A DNA stretch of 64,000 nt from CBDDLD01 sp965250025 (GCA_965250025.1 OZ252283.1:3100001-3164000), one strand, 5' to 3'. Shown: positions 44,326 to 54,012, counted from the stretch's first letter. Numbers and translations: made by a program. Notes: generated by a model not told the origin, from the sequence alone.

Positions 44326-45669
44326 TTATACAATACCCTGAGCTAACATTGCATCAGCAACTTTAACAAATCCTGCTATATTAGCACCTTTTACGTAATC
44401 TATATAGCCATCTTCATCTTTACCATAAGCAATACAAGACTCATGTATATCGGTCATGATTTCTTTCAGTTTTTGATCAACTTCTTCTCTTGTCCAATGG
44501 TAACGCAATGAATTTTGAGTCATTTCAAGCCCAGACGTTGCTACACCTCCCGCATTAGAAGCTTTTCCTGGAGCAAATAATATTTTTCCTTTATGGAACA
44601 CTTCAATAGCGTCTTTTGTTGATGGCATGTTTGCTCCTTCACTTACACAAATACAACCGTTATCTAACAATGCTTTAGCATCATTACCATTAAGTTCATT
44701 TTGAGTCGCACATGGTAAAGCGATATCACAAACTTCCTTCCATGGCGTTTCACCTTTTACGAACTTCGCATTTGGATATTCTTCAAGGTATTCACTAATT
44801 CTTCCCCGCTTTACATTTTTTAATTCCATGACGTAAGCTAATTTTGCTTCATCGATACCTTCTGAATCGTATATATAGCCCGAAGAATCTGACATTGTTA
44901 CAACTTTAGCTCCTAACTGGATCGATTTTTCAGCAGCATATTGAGCCACATTTCCCGAACCTGATATAACTACAGTTTTGCCTTCAAAACTATCGCCTTT
45001 AGTGCCAAGCATACTTTGTGCAAAATACACATTACCATATCCTGTAGCTTCAGGTCTGATTAAAGAACCTCCCCAAGAAAGACCTTTACCAGTAAGCACT
45101 CCTGTGAATTCATTTCTTAACTTCTTATACATTCCAAATAAGAATCCTATTTCTCTACCGCCTACACCAATATCTCCGGCAGGAACATCGGTATCATTTC
45201 CAATATGCCTAAACAATTCACTCATAAATGCATGGCAAAACCTCATAATCTCATTGTCACTCTTCCCTTTAGGGTTAAAATCTGAACCTCCTTTTCCTCC
45301 TCCCATAGGAAGTGTGGTTAAACTGTTTTTAAACACCTGCTCAAAAGCTAAAAATTTAAGAATACTCATGTTTACAGTTGGATGAAAACGCAATCCGCCT
45401 TTGTATGGACCGATAGCAGAATTCATTTGAACTCTGTAACCTCTGTTTACCTGTATTTCTCCGTTATCATCTACCCAACACACTCTGAATGAAACCACTC
45501 GCTCTGGTTCAACCATTCTTAAGAGAATATTTTTACCATGATATATATCGTGTTTTACAATATATGGAATTACGGTTTCTGCAACCTCCTCTACGGCTTG
45601 CATAAACTCAGGTTCATGACCATTACGTTGCTTTACTAAATCAAGGAAAGCTTCAATTTTATCTTTCAT
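44326..45669 (-). CDS. gdhA: NADP-specific glutamate dehydrogenase
   Basis: Hexameric enzyme that fixes ammonia into glutamate, 447 residues. Visible are YKGGLRFHPTVN, PMGGGKGGSDFNPKGKSDNE with the catalytic Lys, DVPAGDIGVGGREIG and the nucleotide-binding GSGNVAQYAAE. I start it at ATG 45669 (MKDKIEAF); the ATG 13 codons earlier adds residues not found in the family. A TATCTTTG box lies 37 bases upstream. A strong terminator follows. Confidence 0.97.
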   Translation of the reverse strand: MKDKIEAFLDLVKQRNGHEPEFMQAVEEVAETVIPYIVKHDIYHGKNILLRMVEPERVVSFRVCWVDDNGEIQVNRGYRVQMNSAIGPYKGGLRFHPTVNMSILKFLAFEQVFKNSLTTLPMGGGKGGSDFNPKGKSDNEIMRFCHAFMSELFRHIGNDTDVPAGDIGVGGREIGFLFGMYKKLRNEFTGVLTGKGLSWGGSLIRPEATGYGNVYFAQSMLGTKGDSFEGKTVVISGSGNVAQYAAEKSIQLGAKVVTMSDSSGYIYDSEGIDEAKLAYVMELKNVKRGRISEYLEEYPNAKFVKGETPWKEVCDIALPCATQNELNGNDAKALLDNGCICVSEGANMPSTKDAIEVFHKGKILFAPGKASNAGGVATSGLEMTQNSLRYHWTREEVDQKLKEIMTDIHESCIAYGKDEDGYIDYVKGANIAGFVKVADAMLAQGIV

Positions 45670-45705
45670 ATATATTAATGTTAATAAATTGTGATTTACA
45701 AGGTG

Positions 45706-45713
45706 CAAAGATA
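45706..45713 (-). promoter_or_regulatory. -7 box of gdhA
   Basis: TATCTTTG on the minus strand fits TAnnTTTG, 37 bases before the gdhA ATG. No -33 TTG at the expected distance. Confidence 0.5.
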
Positions 45714-45826
45714 CATTATCTGCAAAAATAATGTCTTATTTTTTGTTTATTCTCACTTTAATTTTAAATAACTGATAATTTTTAAAATTAAAAACACACA
45801 AGTTTTATGCATTTTGTCCGTTTAAT

Positions 45827-45856
45827 TTTGTGGTTAATCGAGTTTTTATATATTTG
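45827..45856 (+). promoter_or_regulatory. Full -33/-7 promoter of the gene at 45885
   Basis: TTTG (45827-45830), an 18-base spacer and TATATTTG (45849-45856) give the best full Bacteroidota promoter match in the window. It implies a leader of about 20 bases. Confidence 0.75.
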
Positions 45857-45884
45857 TTAAGCATTGAGCCTCAATTTTAAACCC

Positions 45885-46673
45885 ATGGTGAAAAATTTTA
45901 AAGCGCTATTGCTTGTTATAGCTGCTGTTTTTTTTGTACAAAATACGTATTCCCAATTAGGACTTTCTCATGAAATAGGAGTGATAGTGGGACCTGTAGC
46001 TTTCCAATCTGATTTTGGAGTGCGTAGAGATTTTGAGACTAATGCCGGAAATACTGGTATTGGTATCGGTATTGTTCACTATCTAAATTTTGCCTATCGT
46101 GCAGATTGTAACTGTTACAGTACAGATACTTATTTTAATGATCACTTTAAGTTAAGAAGTGAAATTTCATGGAATAAAACCAATCTGAATCATTTTGGTA
46201 AATGGGTTGAAGACAGTAGAACGAGTATTGAGGCAGATCAATTAAGGGCCCATTCAGGAGTCGCCGAAAACTGGAATGTTGGTATGCAATTAGAGTACTT
46301 TCCAAAAAGTATTAGAGCGTTTACTGCAGGAGCTTATTCTTTTGCTCCATTTATAAGTTTAGGAGCACAATATACTTGGTATAGCCCACAGGCAGCCACT
46401 ACTTTTGGAGATGGCAATATTAGAAATGCTAGTAATTTTTATTCGTTTTGGGAGCCTGGCTCTGTAAATCCCGAAAATGGTTCTACTTGGTCTCTGGTTG
46501 GAAGTGTCGGTACACGTTACAAACTGACCTTACTTTCTGACCTCATGATTGACCTTAGATGGCAATATTATTTTACGGATTGGGTAGACGGTTTAGACCA
46601 TCAGTTAGATTCCAATAAAGCTAATGACTATTTGGTATGGCTTAATATTGGTTACATCTATTACCTCGATTAA
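45885..46673 (+). CDS. Exported protein resembling the THC0290_0291 family
   Basis: An exported protein of 262 residues, with a signal peptide ending in NTYSQ and a mature part of alternating aromatic and polar residues (HEIGVIVGPVAFQSDFGVR, WQYYFTDWVDGLDHQLD), ending in IGYIYYLD. It looks like an outer-membrane beta-barrel protein of a Flavobacteriaceae-specific family for which I recall the placeholder name THC0290_0291. Function unknown. ATG 45885 follows the promoter at 45827-45856. Neighbouring gdhA is divergent; a regulatory link is not shown. Confidence 0.75.
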   Translation: MVKNFKALLLVIAAVFFVQNTYSQLGLSHEIGVIVGPVAFQSDFGVRRDFETNAGNTGIGIGIVHYLNFAYRADCNCYSTDTYFNDHFKLRSEISWNKTNLNHFGKWVEDSRTSIEADQLRAHSGVAENWNVGMQLEYFPKSIRAFTAGAYSFAPFISLGAQYTWYSPQAATTFGDGNIRNASNFYSFWEPGSVNPENGSTWSLVGSVGTRYKLTLLSDLMIDLRWQYYFTDWVDGLDHQLDSNKANDYLVWLNIGYIYYLD

Positions 46674-46696
46674 GCCATACTTTATATTTATTCTAT

Positions 46697-47836
46697 TTAG
46701 CCTATTGCCTGTTTTAAATCATTAATCAGGTCCGTTTCATCTTCTATACCTACACTAAGCCTAATTAAAGAATCTACAACACCTGTTTTTTCTCGTTCTT
46801 CTTTAGGTATACTGGCATGCGTCATACTTGCCGGGTGCCCAGCTAGCGATTCCACGCCTCCCAGAGATTCGGCAAGCGTAAACAATTTTAAACGTTCTAC
46901 AATTTTTATGGCCTCTTCGTAGTCATTCCCCTTAGTAGTAAAAGATACCATTCCTCCAAAATCATTCATCTGTTGTTTAGCAATCTCATGGTTTGGATGC
47001 GATTCAAAACCTGGCCAGTATACATTTTCAATTTTCGGATGATTAGCTAAAAACTCTGCTACAGCTCTACCGTTCTCACTATGTCTTTGCATTCTAAGAT
47101 GTAATGTCTTTATCCCTCTTAACACTAAAAAACTATCTTGAGGCCCACATATGGCTCCACTTGCATTCTGAATAAAGTATAACTGTTCTGCCAACTTCTC
47201 ATCATTAACTATCAATGCTCCCATTACCACATCACTATGTCCTCCTAAATATTTTGTTGCAGAGTGCATTACTATATCTGCTCCTAAAGTAAGCGGTTGT
47301 TGCAAGTAAGGTGTTGCAAAGGTATTATCTACAGCTAGTATAATATTATGCCTTTTTGCTATTTCTGATGTGGCTTTGATGTCAATAATATTCATCATTG
47401 GATTGGTTGGTGTTTCCACCCAAATGAGCTTTGTATGATCAGTAATATATGATTCAATTTTTGCTGCATTTTCCATACCAATAAACTGAAACTTTATTCC
47501 AAAACTCTCAAATACTTTGGTAAATAAACGGTAAGTACCACCATAAAGATCGTTGGTAGATATAACCTCATCACCAGGTTTCAAAGTCTTAATAACTGCA
47601 TCAATAGCTGCTAAACCTGATCCAAATGCCAATCCATGTTTACCATTTTCAATACTGGCCAATGCATTTTCTAACGCATTACGTGTTGGATTATGTGTTC
47701 GGGAGTACTCGTAACCCTTATGCCCGCCTGGGGTAGATTGTGCATAAGTAGAAGTTTGATATATAGGTGGCATTACAGCGCCATAAGCTGGATCTAATTT
47801 TTGACCTCCATGTATGGTTTTTGTATTAAATTTCAT
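46697..47836 (-). CDS. Cystathionine gamma-synthase/lyase (trans-sulfuration PLP enzyme)
   Basis: PLP enzyme of the Cys/Met metabolism family, 379 residues. Visible are YEYSRTHNPTRNALENALAS, FGSGLAAIDAVIKTLKPGD and the PLP lysine in HSATKYLGGHSDVV. The order of residues fits cystathionine gamma-synthase or gamma-lyase (MetB/Cgl); these cannot be separated by eye. A possible promoter (TTG-N17-TACTTTCG, 47893-47920) lies upstream on the minus strand. It is alone, convergent with the gene at 45885. Confidence 0.92.
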   Translation of the reverse strand: MKFNTKTIHGGQKLDPAYGAVMPPIYQTSTYAQSTPGGHKGYEYSRTHNPTRNALENALASIENGKHGLAFGSGLAAIDAVIKTLKPGDEVISTNDLYGGTYRLFTKVFESFGIKFQFIGMENAAKIESYITDHTKLIWVETPTNPMMNIIDIKATSEIAKRHNIILAVDNTFATPYLQQPLTLGADIVMHSATKYLGGHSDVVMGALIVNDEKLAEQLYFIQNASGAICGPQDSFLVLRGIKTLHLRMQRHSENGRAVAEFLANHPKIENVYWPGFESHPNHEIAKQQMNDFGGMVSFTTKGNDYEEAIKIVERLKLFTLAESLGGVESLAGHPASMTHASIPKEEREKTGVVDSLIRLSVGIEDETDLINDLKQAIG

Positions 47837-47892
47837 CTGATGTATGTTTTAGTAAAATGCTTTAGACGTTCTTTTTGATCGAAATTTACGTT

Positions 47893-47920
47893 CGAAAGTA
47901 TCATTATTTAAGTGCAACAA
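47893..47920 (-). promoter_or_regulatory. Possible promoter of the cystathionine gamma-synthase/lyase gene
   Basis: TTG (47920-47918), 17 bases, TACTTTCG (47900-47893) on the minus strand. The -7 box has one mismatch to TAnnTTTG. Confidence 0.35.
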
Positions 47921-47992
47921 ATTTAATTTATAATTCGTTGTATTCAAATCTATGTAATACCTTTAATAAATGTTTAATAAAATGATTCTGCT

Positions 47993-48697
47993 TTGAAAAA
48001 AACATGCCTTGCCCTTATCGCTATTTTTATACTTTACAGCTGTAAAAATGAAACTAAAACCATAGCTTTTAAGACGATATCCATATCAGAACCTTTTGAA
48101 AGTCATATTGAAGTTAGTTATCAATTAACGGATTCAGAAAGTAAAATTGGTAGTGCCATTGATAAAATCATTACCTCTCATATCATAACATCTGTTGGTC
48201 TTGAAGGCAATTTTAATACTATTACTGATGCTTTACATGCCTTTGATCAAACCTACAAAGACTTTAAAAAAGATTTTCCTGAAAGCGCTCAGGTATGGGA
48301 GTTAGTAATAGAAACTGAAATTAGTTATCAATCTCCCGAAGTAATTTCTTTAGGACTAAGTGTATATGCTGATATGGGAGGCGCACATGGCAATAGTAGT
48401 ATTACATTAATTAATATCAATCCCAAAACCGGAACACAATATACCAACGATGAACTTTTAAATCTTAATGAAGAATTTACCCTTTTGGCTAAAACCTATT
48501 TTTTGAAAGAGATTAATAGTGATACTACTGAAAACTATTTCTTTGGCGAGTCTTTTCATCTTCCTGAAAATATCGGCTATAGTGATGATGGTCTAATTTT
48601 ACTTTATAATGTCTATGAGATAGCTTCGTATTCTCAAGGTTATACCGAATTTGTTATCCCTTTTGATAAAATCAGCCCTTACCTTAAGGTCAATTAA
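47993..48697 (+). CDS. DUF3298/DUF4163 (RsiV-like) lipoprotein
   Basis: A 234-residue lipoprotein (lipobox ILYSC) of the DUF4163-DUF3298 type, the extracellular part also found in the anti-sigma factor RsiV. The block SLGLSVYADMGGAHGNSSIT marks the start of the DUF3298 half and FGESFHLPENIGYSDDGLIL its middle. There is no DNA-linked or transmembrane regulator nearby, so the protein probably acts alone at the membrane. The frame begins with TTG; no suitable ATG is in frame. Its stop codon overlaps the antiporter stop on the other strand (shared TTAA). Confidence 0.85.
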   Translation: MKKTCLALIAIFILYSCKNETKTIAFKTISISEPFESHIEVSYQLTDSESKIGSAIDKIITSHIITSVGLEGNFNTITDALHAFDQTYKDFKKDFPESAQVWELVIETEISYQSPEVISLGLSVYADMGGAHGNSSITLININPKTGTQYTNDELLNLNEEFTLLAKTYFLKEINSDTTENYFFGESFHLPENIGYSDDGLILLYNVYEIASYSQGYTEFVIPFDKISPYLKVN

Positions 48698-49944
48698 CTG
48701 GTTTCAGTTTTTGTTAGTCTTTTTATTATAGGTTCGACTGTTAAGCCCTGACCTATTATTGATACCACTACAATAATATAAGTAACGACCAGAAAAAGTT
48801 CTCTATCCATATCCTTGGTTAAACTCAACGCAAGTGCAATGGATATTCCTCCTCTAAGACCTCCCCATGTCATTATTAAATTGGTTTTAGGTACAAAATC
48901 CAATCGTTTTGAAAAGAATCGAATTGGCAGCCACAGCGAAATATATCTACATAACAATAATACCGGAATGGCTATAAGTCCCGCAATAATATAGTTAGTT
49001 TCAAAGGTAAGCACTAATATTTCCATACCTATCATAACGAATAGTAATGTATTTAAGAGCACATCTATCAATTCCCAAAATTTATCGACATAAGTTTCTG
49101 TAATCTCAGACATGGCAGAACTTCTGACTGTATCATTTCCTACTATCAAACCAGCTGTAACCATTGCTAAAGGCGCAGATAAATGAAACTCATGAGCTAT
49201 GAGCGTTCCCCCCATTACAGCTGCTATGGTTAGTATGACTTCTACTTCGTAATTATCAATAGATTTCATCATTCTATATGTGATCCATCCTAATAATAAT
49301 CCAAGAGCTATTCCTCCTATCACCTCCTCTAAAAACAGTGACACTATATCTGATACTTCCACAGTTCCAGAGGTAGAAGATGCTATTGAGAAAATAGTTA
49401 AAAAGACAACAACACCCACCCCATCATTAAATAACGATTCACCAACAATCTTCGTTTCTAGTTTTTTCGGAGCTCCGGCCTTTTTTAAAATTCCCAATAC
49501 AGCAATAGGATCTGTAGGAGAAATTAGCGCTCCAAATAACAGACAATGAATAAACTTAACATCCATTCCTATAATTTGGAGTATGTAATACATCGCTATT
49601 CCTACAAGAAATGTCGATATCAAAACACCAAATGTGGCAAAGGCTAATATTGGCCCTCTCTGTACTTTTAATTGCGCAAAATTAGTATGTAAAGCCCCGG
49701 CAAAAAGCAAAAAACTCAACATAATATCTAAAAGAACCGTTTCAAAATCTATCCCTGAAATGAATGCCTTTTCTCGCAATAATAACGTATCGTCAAATTG
49801 GCTTAAAGCAACTATGATTATAGTAAATACTATAGTTATAACCATTAAACCTATGGTAATAGGTAACTTTAGAAATCGTACGTTGATATAACCAAACAAT
49901 GCTGATAATGCAACTAAAATTGATGCAATTGAATAATACTCCAT
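48694..49944 (-). CDS. CPA1-family cation:proton antiporter
   Basis: Polytopic Na+(K+)/H+ exchanger of the NhaP type, 416 residues with about 12 helices. The family signatures LFGALISPTDPIAVLGILK and VGESLFNDGVGVVVFL are present, carrying the transport Asp residues. There is no C-terminal cytoplasmic regulatory domain. The gene follows a DinB-like gene by 3 bases on the minus strand, so they are probably cotranscribed. Which cation is moved cannot be told from sequence. Confidence 0.93.
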   Translation of the reverse strand: MEYYSIASILVALSALFGYINVRFLKLPITIGLMVITIVFTIIIVALSQFDDTLLLREKAFISGIDFETVLLDIMLSFLLFAGALHTNFAQLKVQRGPILAFATFGVLISTFLVGIAMYYILQIIGMDVKFIHCLLFGALISPTDPIAVLGILKKAGAPKKLETKIVGESLFNDGVGVVVFLTIFSIASSTSGTVEVSDIVSLFLEEVIGGIALGLLLGWITYRMMKSIDNYEVEVILTIAAVMGGTLIAHEFHLSAPLAMVTAGLIVGNDTVRSSAMSEITETYVDKFWELIDVLLNTLLFVMIGMEILVLTFETNYIIAGLIAIPVLLLCRYISLWLPIRFFSKRLDFVPKTNLIMTWGGLRGGISIALALSLTKDMDRELFLVVTYIIVVVSIIGQGLTVEPIIKRLTKTETS

Positions 49945-49947
49945 ATA

Positions 49948-50403
49948 TTAAATAACATTTTTGAGTGCTAAAATATAACCTAAATGAATACCCTCGTGAA
50001 AATTATTGAACGCTATGGCTTCATCTATATTTGTCAATCTACTTTTTGTAGATACTAATAAGGGTTTATAGCTTTTAAATTTTTGCTGCTTATAATCCTC
50101 ATTCGTACTTTCTATGGTAGAAAACAGAAAGGACTTAATCATTTCAATGTCTTTTTTTGCGACCATCCTTTCCGGTTTAGTGCCTTTCCGATAATCATTA
50201 ATCATTGCCTTCGGAATAAGAGGTGTTAAGTCTGAGTATTCATAAATTAATATCTGCTGTGTCACTATAACATGAGCTATATTCCAAATGATATTATTGT
50301 TAAACCCTTTAGGTATCTTATTCAAATCTTCAATGGTAAAATTGTCTAAAAAAGAATTTAATAGTTTTCTGTTTTTTAAAGCAATGTCTAACGACCAATT
50401 CAT
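49948..50403 (-). CDS. DinB-family four-helix protein
   Basis: A 151-residue protein with the DinB/YfiT four-helix fold: metal-binding histidines lie at IWNIAHVIVTQ and near FHEGIHLGYILAL. Members are often metal-dependent transferases or thiol S-transferases; the substrate is not known. It is the head gene before the CPA1 antiporter (3-base gap). A TACTTTTA near-consensus -7 box lies just upstream on the minus strand. Confidence 0.85.
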   Translation of the reverse strand: MNWSLDIALKNRKLLNSFLDNFTIEDLNKIPKGFNNNIIWNIAHVIVTQQILIYEYSDLTPLIPKAMINDYRKGTKPERMVAKKDIEMIKSFLFSTIESTNEDYKQQKFKSYKPLLVSTKSRLTNIDEAIAFNNFHEGIHLGYILALKNVI

Positions 50404-50498
50404 TGATTTATATTTTTATTAAAAGTAACTATTTTTCAATTCAAATGATTTTTCTTTGCAGTTGAATTCATTACAAATAAACCTTCAATATCCTAGCT

Positions 50499-50852
50499 AT
50501 GAAAGCCATATTCTATTTAAAAACCTGTAGTACTTGTATTCGAATTTTGAAAGAACTTAATGCTTCTGATGATTTTAAGTTACAAGATATTAAATCTAAT
50601 CCTTTAACATCTATTCAATTAGAGGAATTAAAGAATTTGGCAGGCAGTTATGAAGCGTTATTTAGTAAACGTGCCCAGTTATACAAAGCTTATGATCTTA
50701 AAAATAAGACTTTAACAGAAGAAGATTATAGGAATTATATCTTAGAACATTACACATTTTTAAAACGTCCTGTAATTGTAGTTGATAACAGTATCTACAT
50801 TGGTAATTCTAAAACAACAGTTGAAAATGCTAAATCAAAAATCCATGAATAG
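50499..50852 (+). CDS. ArsC/Spx-family thioredoxin-fold protein
   Basis: A 117-residue protein with N-terminal CSTC (C10, C13) and the family end LKRPVIVVDNSIYIGNSK, as in YffB, ArsC-like and Spx proteins. A redox or reductase role is likely; arsenate reduction is only one option because no other ars gene is near. Its stop overlaps the EamA start by 8 bases, so the two are translated together. Confidence 0.9.
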   Translation: MKAIFYLKTCSTCIRILKELNASDDFKLQDIKSNPLTSIQLEELKNLAGSYEALFSKRAQLYKAYDLKNKTLTEEDYRNYILEHYTFLKRPVIVVDNSIYIGNSKTTVENAKSKIHE

Positions 50853-51744
50853 TAGAGCATTTGCATTGTTTGCTTTATTTATGGTTCAGCTGCTATACGG
50901 TTTAAACTACACATTTGCCAAAACGGTTATTAATGAAAATTTTGTTAAGCCTTTTGCTCTTGTAGTTTTAAGAGTTGGTGGTGCTACTATTTTATTTTGG
51001 CTGTTTAGTTTATTAGTGCCTAAAGAAAAAATAGACCGTCGTGATTATATTAAGTTCTTCTTTGCTGCTGTTTTCGGTGTTGTTATTAATATGCTTTTAT
51101 TTTTAAAAGGTCTGGAATTAACCTCTCCAATTCATGCTTCAGCCATAGTCACCATTACTCCTGTAATTATATTGATTTTGTCCTCATTCTTACTAAATGA
51201 AAAGGTTACTAAACTTAAAATTGCAGGTGTAATTCTCTCATTTTGTGGTGCAATTGTCTTAACGGTATATGGAAAATCATCAAGACCTGCAGACAATGTT
51301 ATTCTGGGAAATTCATTAATATTTATTAATGCAGTCTCTTATAGTATCTACATAATTTTAATTAAAAGATTAACTGCTAAATACCACCCTTTTACATTTA
51401 TCAAGTGGTTATTCCTATTTGGATTAATCCTCGTCATTCCTTTTGGATATAGAGAGTTACAGGACATTGAATGGCAGACATTTACATCTTACGCCTATTT
51501 TGCTGTAGGTTTTGTTGTTGTAGGTGCTACTTTTGCAACATATATTTTAAATCCTCTGGCACTCACAAAATTAAAAGCCTCAACAGTTGGTGTCTTTATA
51601 TATTTACAACCCGTAATTGCCGGTGTTTTTGCAATAGTTATGGGAGTAGATTCTATAAACGCTGTAAAAATCATAGCCATGCTACTGATTTTTACGGGCG
51701 TATATATTGTTTCATTAAAACCGAAACCTAAAAAGTCACTGTGA
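50845..51744 (+). CDS. EamA/DMT-family transporter
   Basis: Drug/metabolite transporter of 299 residues with ten hydrophobic helices in two EamA repeats (GLNYTFAKTVINENFVKPF at the start of the first, ILIKRLTAKYHPFTFIKWLF in the second). The start at ATG 50845 overlaps the previous gene by 8 bases; the stop overlaps the next gene's GTG by 4 bases. Such tight packing makes a three-gene operon. The substrate cannot be read. Confidence 0.92.
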   Translation: MNSRAFALFALFMVQLLYGLNYTFAKTVINENFVKPFALVVLRVGGATILFWLFSLLVPKEKIDRRDYIKFFFAAVFGVVINMLLFLKGLELTSPIHASAIVTITPVIILILSSFLLNEKVTKLKIAGVILSFCGAIVLTVYGKSSRPADNVILGNSLIFINAVSYSIYIILIKRLTAKYHPFTFIKWLFLFGLILVIPFGYRELQDIEWQTFTSYAYFAVGFVVVGATFATYILNPLALTKLKASTVGVFIYLQPVIAGVFAIVMGVDSINAVKIIAMLLIFTGVYIVSLKPKPKKSL

Positions 51745-52877
51745 GCATCTTAACTCCTATATTCTATAGTAACGTTTTAGATATTCCCAAAGCATATTGG
51801 GATAATCTCAATTGCTCTGGTAATAAATATTACTCACCTACGTTTTTGAAAGCTTTTGAAGATGCTAATAAAGATATTGTTTTTAACTATATTATAATTC
51901 TTGAAGCTACCAAACCCGTAGCTTTTGCTTATACGCAAATAGTAACAATTGGAGTTGAGACCATTACTAAGAATATTAAAATGCCTGACTGGTTGAGAAA
52001 AGTGGTTTACCACCTTCTCTGCAATAACGAAATTAGAGTTTTATTTTGCGGTAATGTTTTTTTAAGTGGAGAGTATGGTACTTTCCTTAAAACTGACGAA
52101 GATAAAGTTGAGACTTTTGATGCTATCGCCAGAGGGGTTAAACAGTTAATCAAATCAACTCGCAGACTGCATGCTATTTTTATAAAAGATTTTAAAAACA
52201 GCTCTTTAGATATTACTGATCAATTAAAAAAGTATGATTATGCTTCAATGCATGTAGAGCCAAATATGATTATTCATTTAAAACCTGAATGGACAAATTT
52301 TGACGATTACAAAAATGCTTTAAAGTCTAAATACAGAGTTAAAGCTAATAAAGCAGATTCTAAAAGTAGCGTTCTTACTGCTAAATTATTCTCAGAACAG
52401 GATATAGAGTTCTATAAAAATGAGTTACAATCTCTATATCAAAATACCATTGCCAATTCAAATTTTAATGCGCAAGTACTCAACTTAAATACTTACGTTT
52501 ATTTAAAACATAATTACAAAGATGATTTCATTGTTAAGGCTTACTTTATAGATAATGAATTGGTTGGCTTCTTATCTGCTATGTTAAACCAAAGACATTT
52601 AGACGCTCATTTTATTGGTATAGACTACAACTTTAACAAGCAATATGCAATATACCCGAGAATACTAAATGACTATGTAAGAATTGGTATTGAAAAAAAA
52701 GCAATGCAAATTAACCTCGGAAGAACGGCTTCCGAAATCAAAAGCACATTGGGTGCTGTTCCCGAAACCCTTACATGTTATTGCAAACATAAACGTGTCA
52801 TTCCAAATAAAATCATAAAGCCTTTTATTAAAAACGTTCAAGTAAAGTCCTTTAAACAACATCATCCTTTTAAATAA
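51741..52877 (+). CDS. GNAT/FemAB-like acyltransferase-fold protein
   Basis: A 378-residue protein that begins with GTG overlapping the EamA stop (GTGA). The second half has the double-GNAT look of FemAB-like or 'peptidoglycan biosynthesis' N-acyltransferases: LKSKYRVKANKADSKS, then LVGFLSAMLNQRHLDAHFIG and NLGRTASEIKSTLGA. The exact substrate is unknown. A terminator-like stem follows (52879-52907). Confidence 0.8.
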   Translation: MSILTPIFYSNVLDIPKAYWDNLNCSGNKYYSPTFLKAFEDANKDIVFNYIIILEATKPVAFAYTQIVTIGVETITKNIKMPDWLRKVVYHLLCNNEIRVLFCGNVFLSGEYGTFLKTDEDKVETFDAIARGVKQLIKSTRRLHAIFIKDFKNSSLDITDQLKKYDYASMHVEPNMIIHLKPEWTNFDDYKNALKSKYRVKANKADSKSSVLTAKLFSEQDIEFYKNELQSLYQNTIANSNFNAQVLNLNTYVYLKHNYKDDFIVKAYFIDNELVGFLSAMLNQRHLDAHFIGIDYNFNKQYAIYPRILNDYVRIGIEKKAMQINLGRTASEIKSTLGAVPETLTCYCKHKRVIPNKIIKPFIKNVQVKSFKQHHPFK

Positions 52878-52878
52878 A

Positions 52879-52907
52879 AAAGAGGTCGCTATTCTTGCAA
52901 CCTCTTT
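52879..52907. terminator. Terminator between the GNAT gene and DUF1761 gene
   Basis: AAAGAGGT and ACCTCTTT form an eight-pair stem just after the stop of the plus-strand operon, with a moderate T/A run on either side. It serves the convergent DUF1761 gene as well. Confidence 0.6.
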
Positions 52908-52929
52908 ATAAATTATTCTTATCCTTAAT

Positions 52930-53370
52930 CTATTGCCAAGCATTAATGACTCCTCCCATAATTGATAACGTCACCACCCAATATCCAACATTAACCGCCA
53001 CATATTTAAATGATTTTTGTTCAAACAAGGCATTAGTAGCGAATACAGGTAGTACAATTAAAACTCCTAATAATGCCCCATGAAATGCACCATGTTTAAA
53101 AGTAAGATAGGGAGCCATACCATGAACCTCACCTGGACCGCCTCCCAACATCACTTGTGGCCATACAGCTACTGCAAGTATAAAAGCAAACACAATCGCT
53201 AATCCGTAGGTTTTGCCAGGGTTCATTTGTTTGGCTTTCTCTTCAGTCATACCCGATGCTCTCATCCACACAATGCCAAAAACTTTTGGATTATACCATA
53301 TAAAGCCTACAACTAGAGGCACCACTGCAGCAACTGCCACGGCAATCCAATTAATGTTCAATTCTTCCAT
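52930..53370 (-). CDS. DUF1761 membrane protein
   Basis: Small membrane protein of 146 residues with four hydrophobic helices (about 6-24, 54-73, 88-108, 120-140) and the motif GFIWYNPKVFGIVWMRASGM typical of DUF1761. Function unknown; no partner is visible. It is a single gene on the minus strand. Confidence 0.87.
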   Translation of the reverse strand: MEELNINWIAVAVAAVVPLVVGFIWYNPKVFGIVWMRASGMTEEKAKQMNPGKTYGLAIVFAFILAVAVWPQVMLGGGPGEVHGMAPYLTFKHGAFHGALLGVLIVLPVFATNALFEQKSFKYVAVNVGYWVVTLSIMGGVINAWQ

Positions 53371-53428
53371 TTTTTTGATGATTTATTAGTTAATAACCAT
53401 CAAATTACAAATTTTTCAAATAATGCTT

Positions 53429-53908
53429 TTAAACATTTAAGGACTTAGGTTTAATACCATGCTTGCGAGTATCCGCTTTTGTAAGCGTTTTATATGTCTC
53501 TGATTTAGGAAACTGATGTGCTAAATTCAATAATTCTTCGGGGAGTCTAGTCAATTGTCTTAGCTTAAGATCTATCCATCCGCCCTGCATTTCGCAATAA
53601 GCCAGATGCTCTCCTTTTTCATTATAAAAATTATGCTCAAACATAAAAAACATACCATTTTCGCTAAGTCCGGAGATTTCAATACTCACCGTAATAGGCT
53701 TACCAATAAAAGACTCTTTGAAATAGTACATATGCTCATAAAATACTACCGGACCTAAATTGTACTTCTTTATTTCTGGCATGGAAAAACCATTATCCGC
53801 AAAAAAAGACATTCTTGCATGGCTCATGAAATTCGTATACGCAGAATTTGCGAGATGACCATTGGCATCCACATCACTCCATCTGATTTCAAACTCTTTT
53901 TTGAACAT
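53429..53908 (-). CDS. Acyl-CoA thioesterase (hot-dog, 4HBT type)
   Basis: A 159-residue hot-dog protein. FEIRWSDVDANGHLANSAYT shows the catalytic Asp-x-x-x-His-type signature of YbgC/4-hydroxybenzoyl-CoA thioesterases. It probably hydrolyses acyl-CoA or acyl-ACP in the cytoplasm; the chain length is unknown. TAATTTTG (53935-53942) gives its -7 box, divergent from yicC. Confidence 0.9.
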   Translation of the reverse strand: MFKKEFEIRWSDVDANGHLANSAYTNFMSHARMSFFADNGFSMPEIKKYNLGPVVFYEHMYYFKESFIGKPITVSIEISGLSENGMFFMFEHNFYNEKGEHLAYCEMQGGWIDLKLRQLTRLPEELLNLAHQFPKSETYKTLTKADTRKHGIKPKSLNV

Positions 53909-53934
53909 AAACTTCTTATTGCAATTAATATTAG

Positions 53935-53942
53935 CAAAATTA
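53935..53942 (-). promoter_or_regulatory. -7 box of the thioesterase gene
   Basis: TAATTTTG on the minus strand fits TAnnTTTG, 26 bases before the ATG. No -33 TTG seen. Confidence 0.45.
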
Positions 53943-54012
53943 GAAAATAAAGGCCATCATTCTTAGTTATCTCACTAAATCTACATCCTCTGAAATTAGA
54001 TGTCAATTTTTG

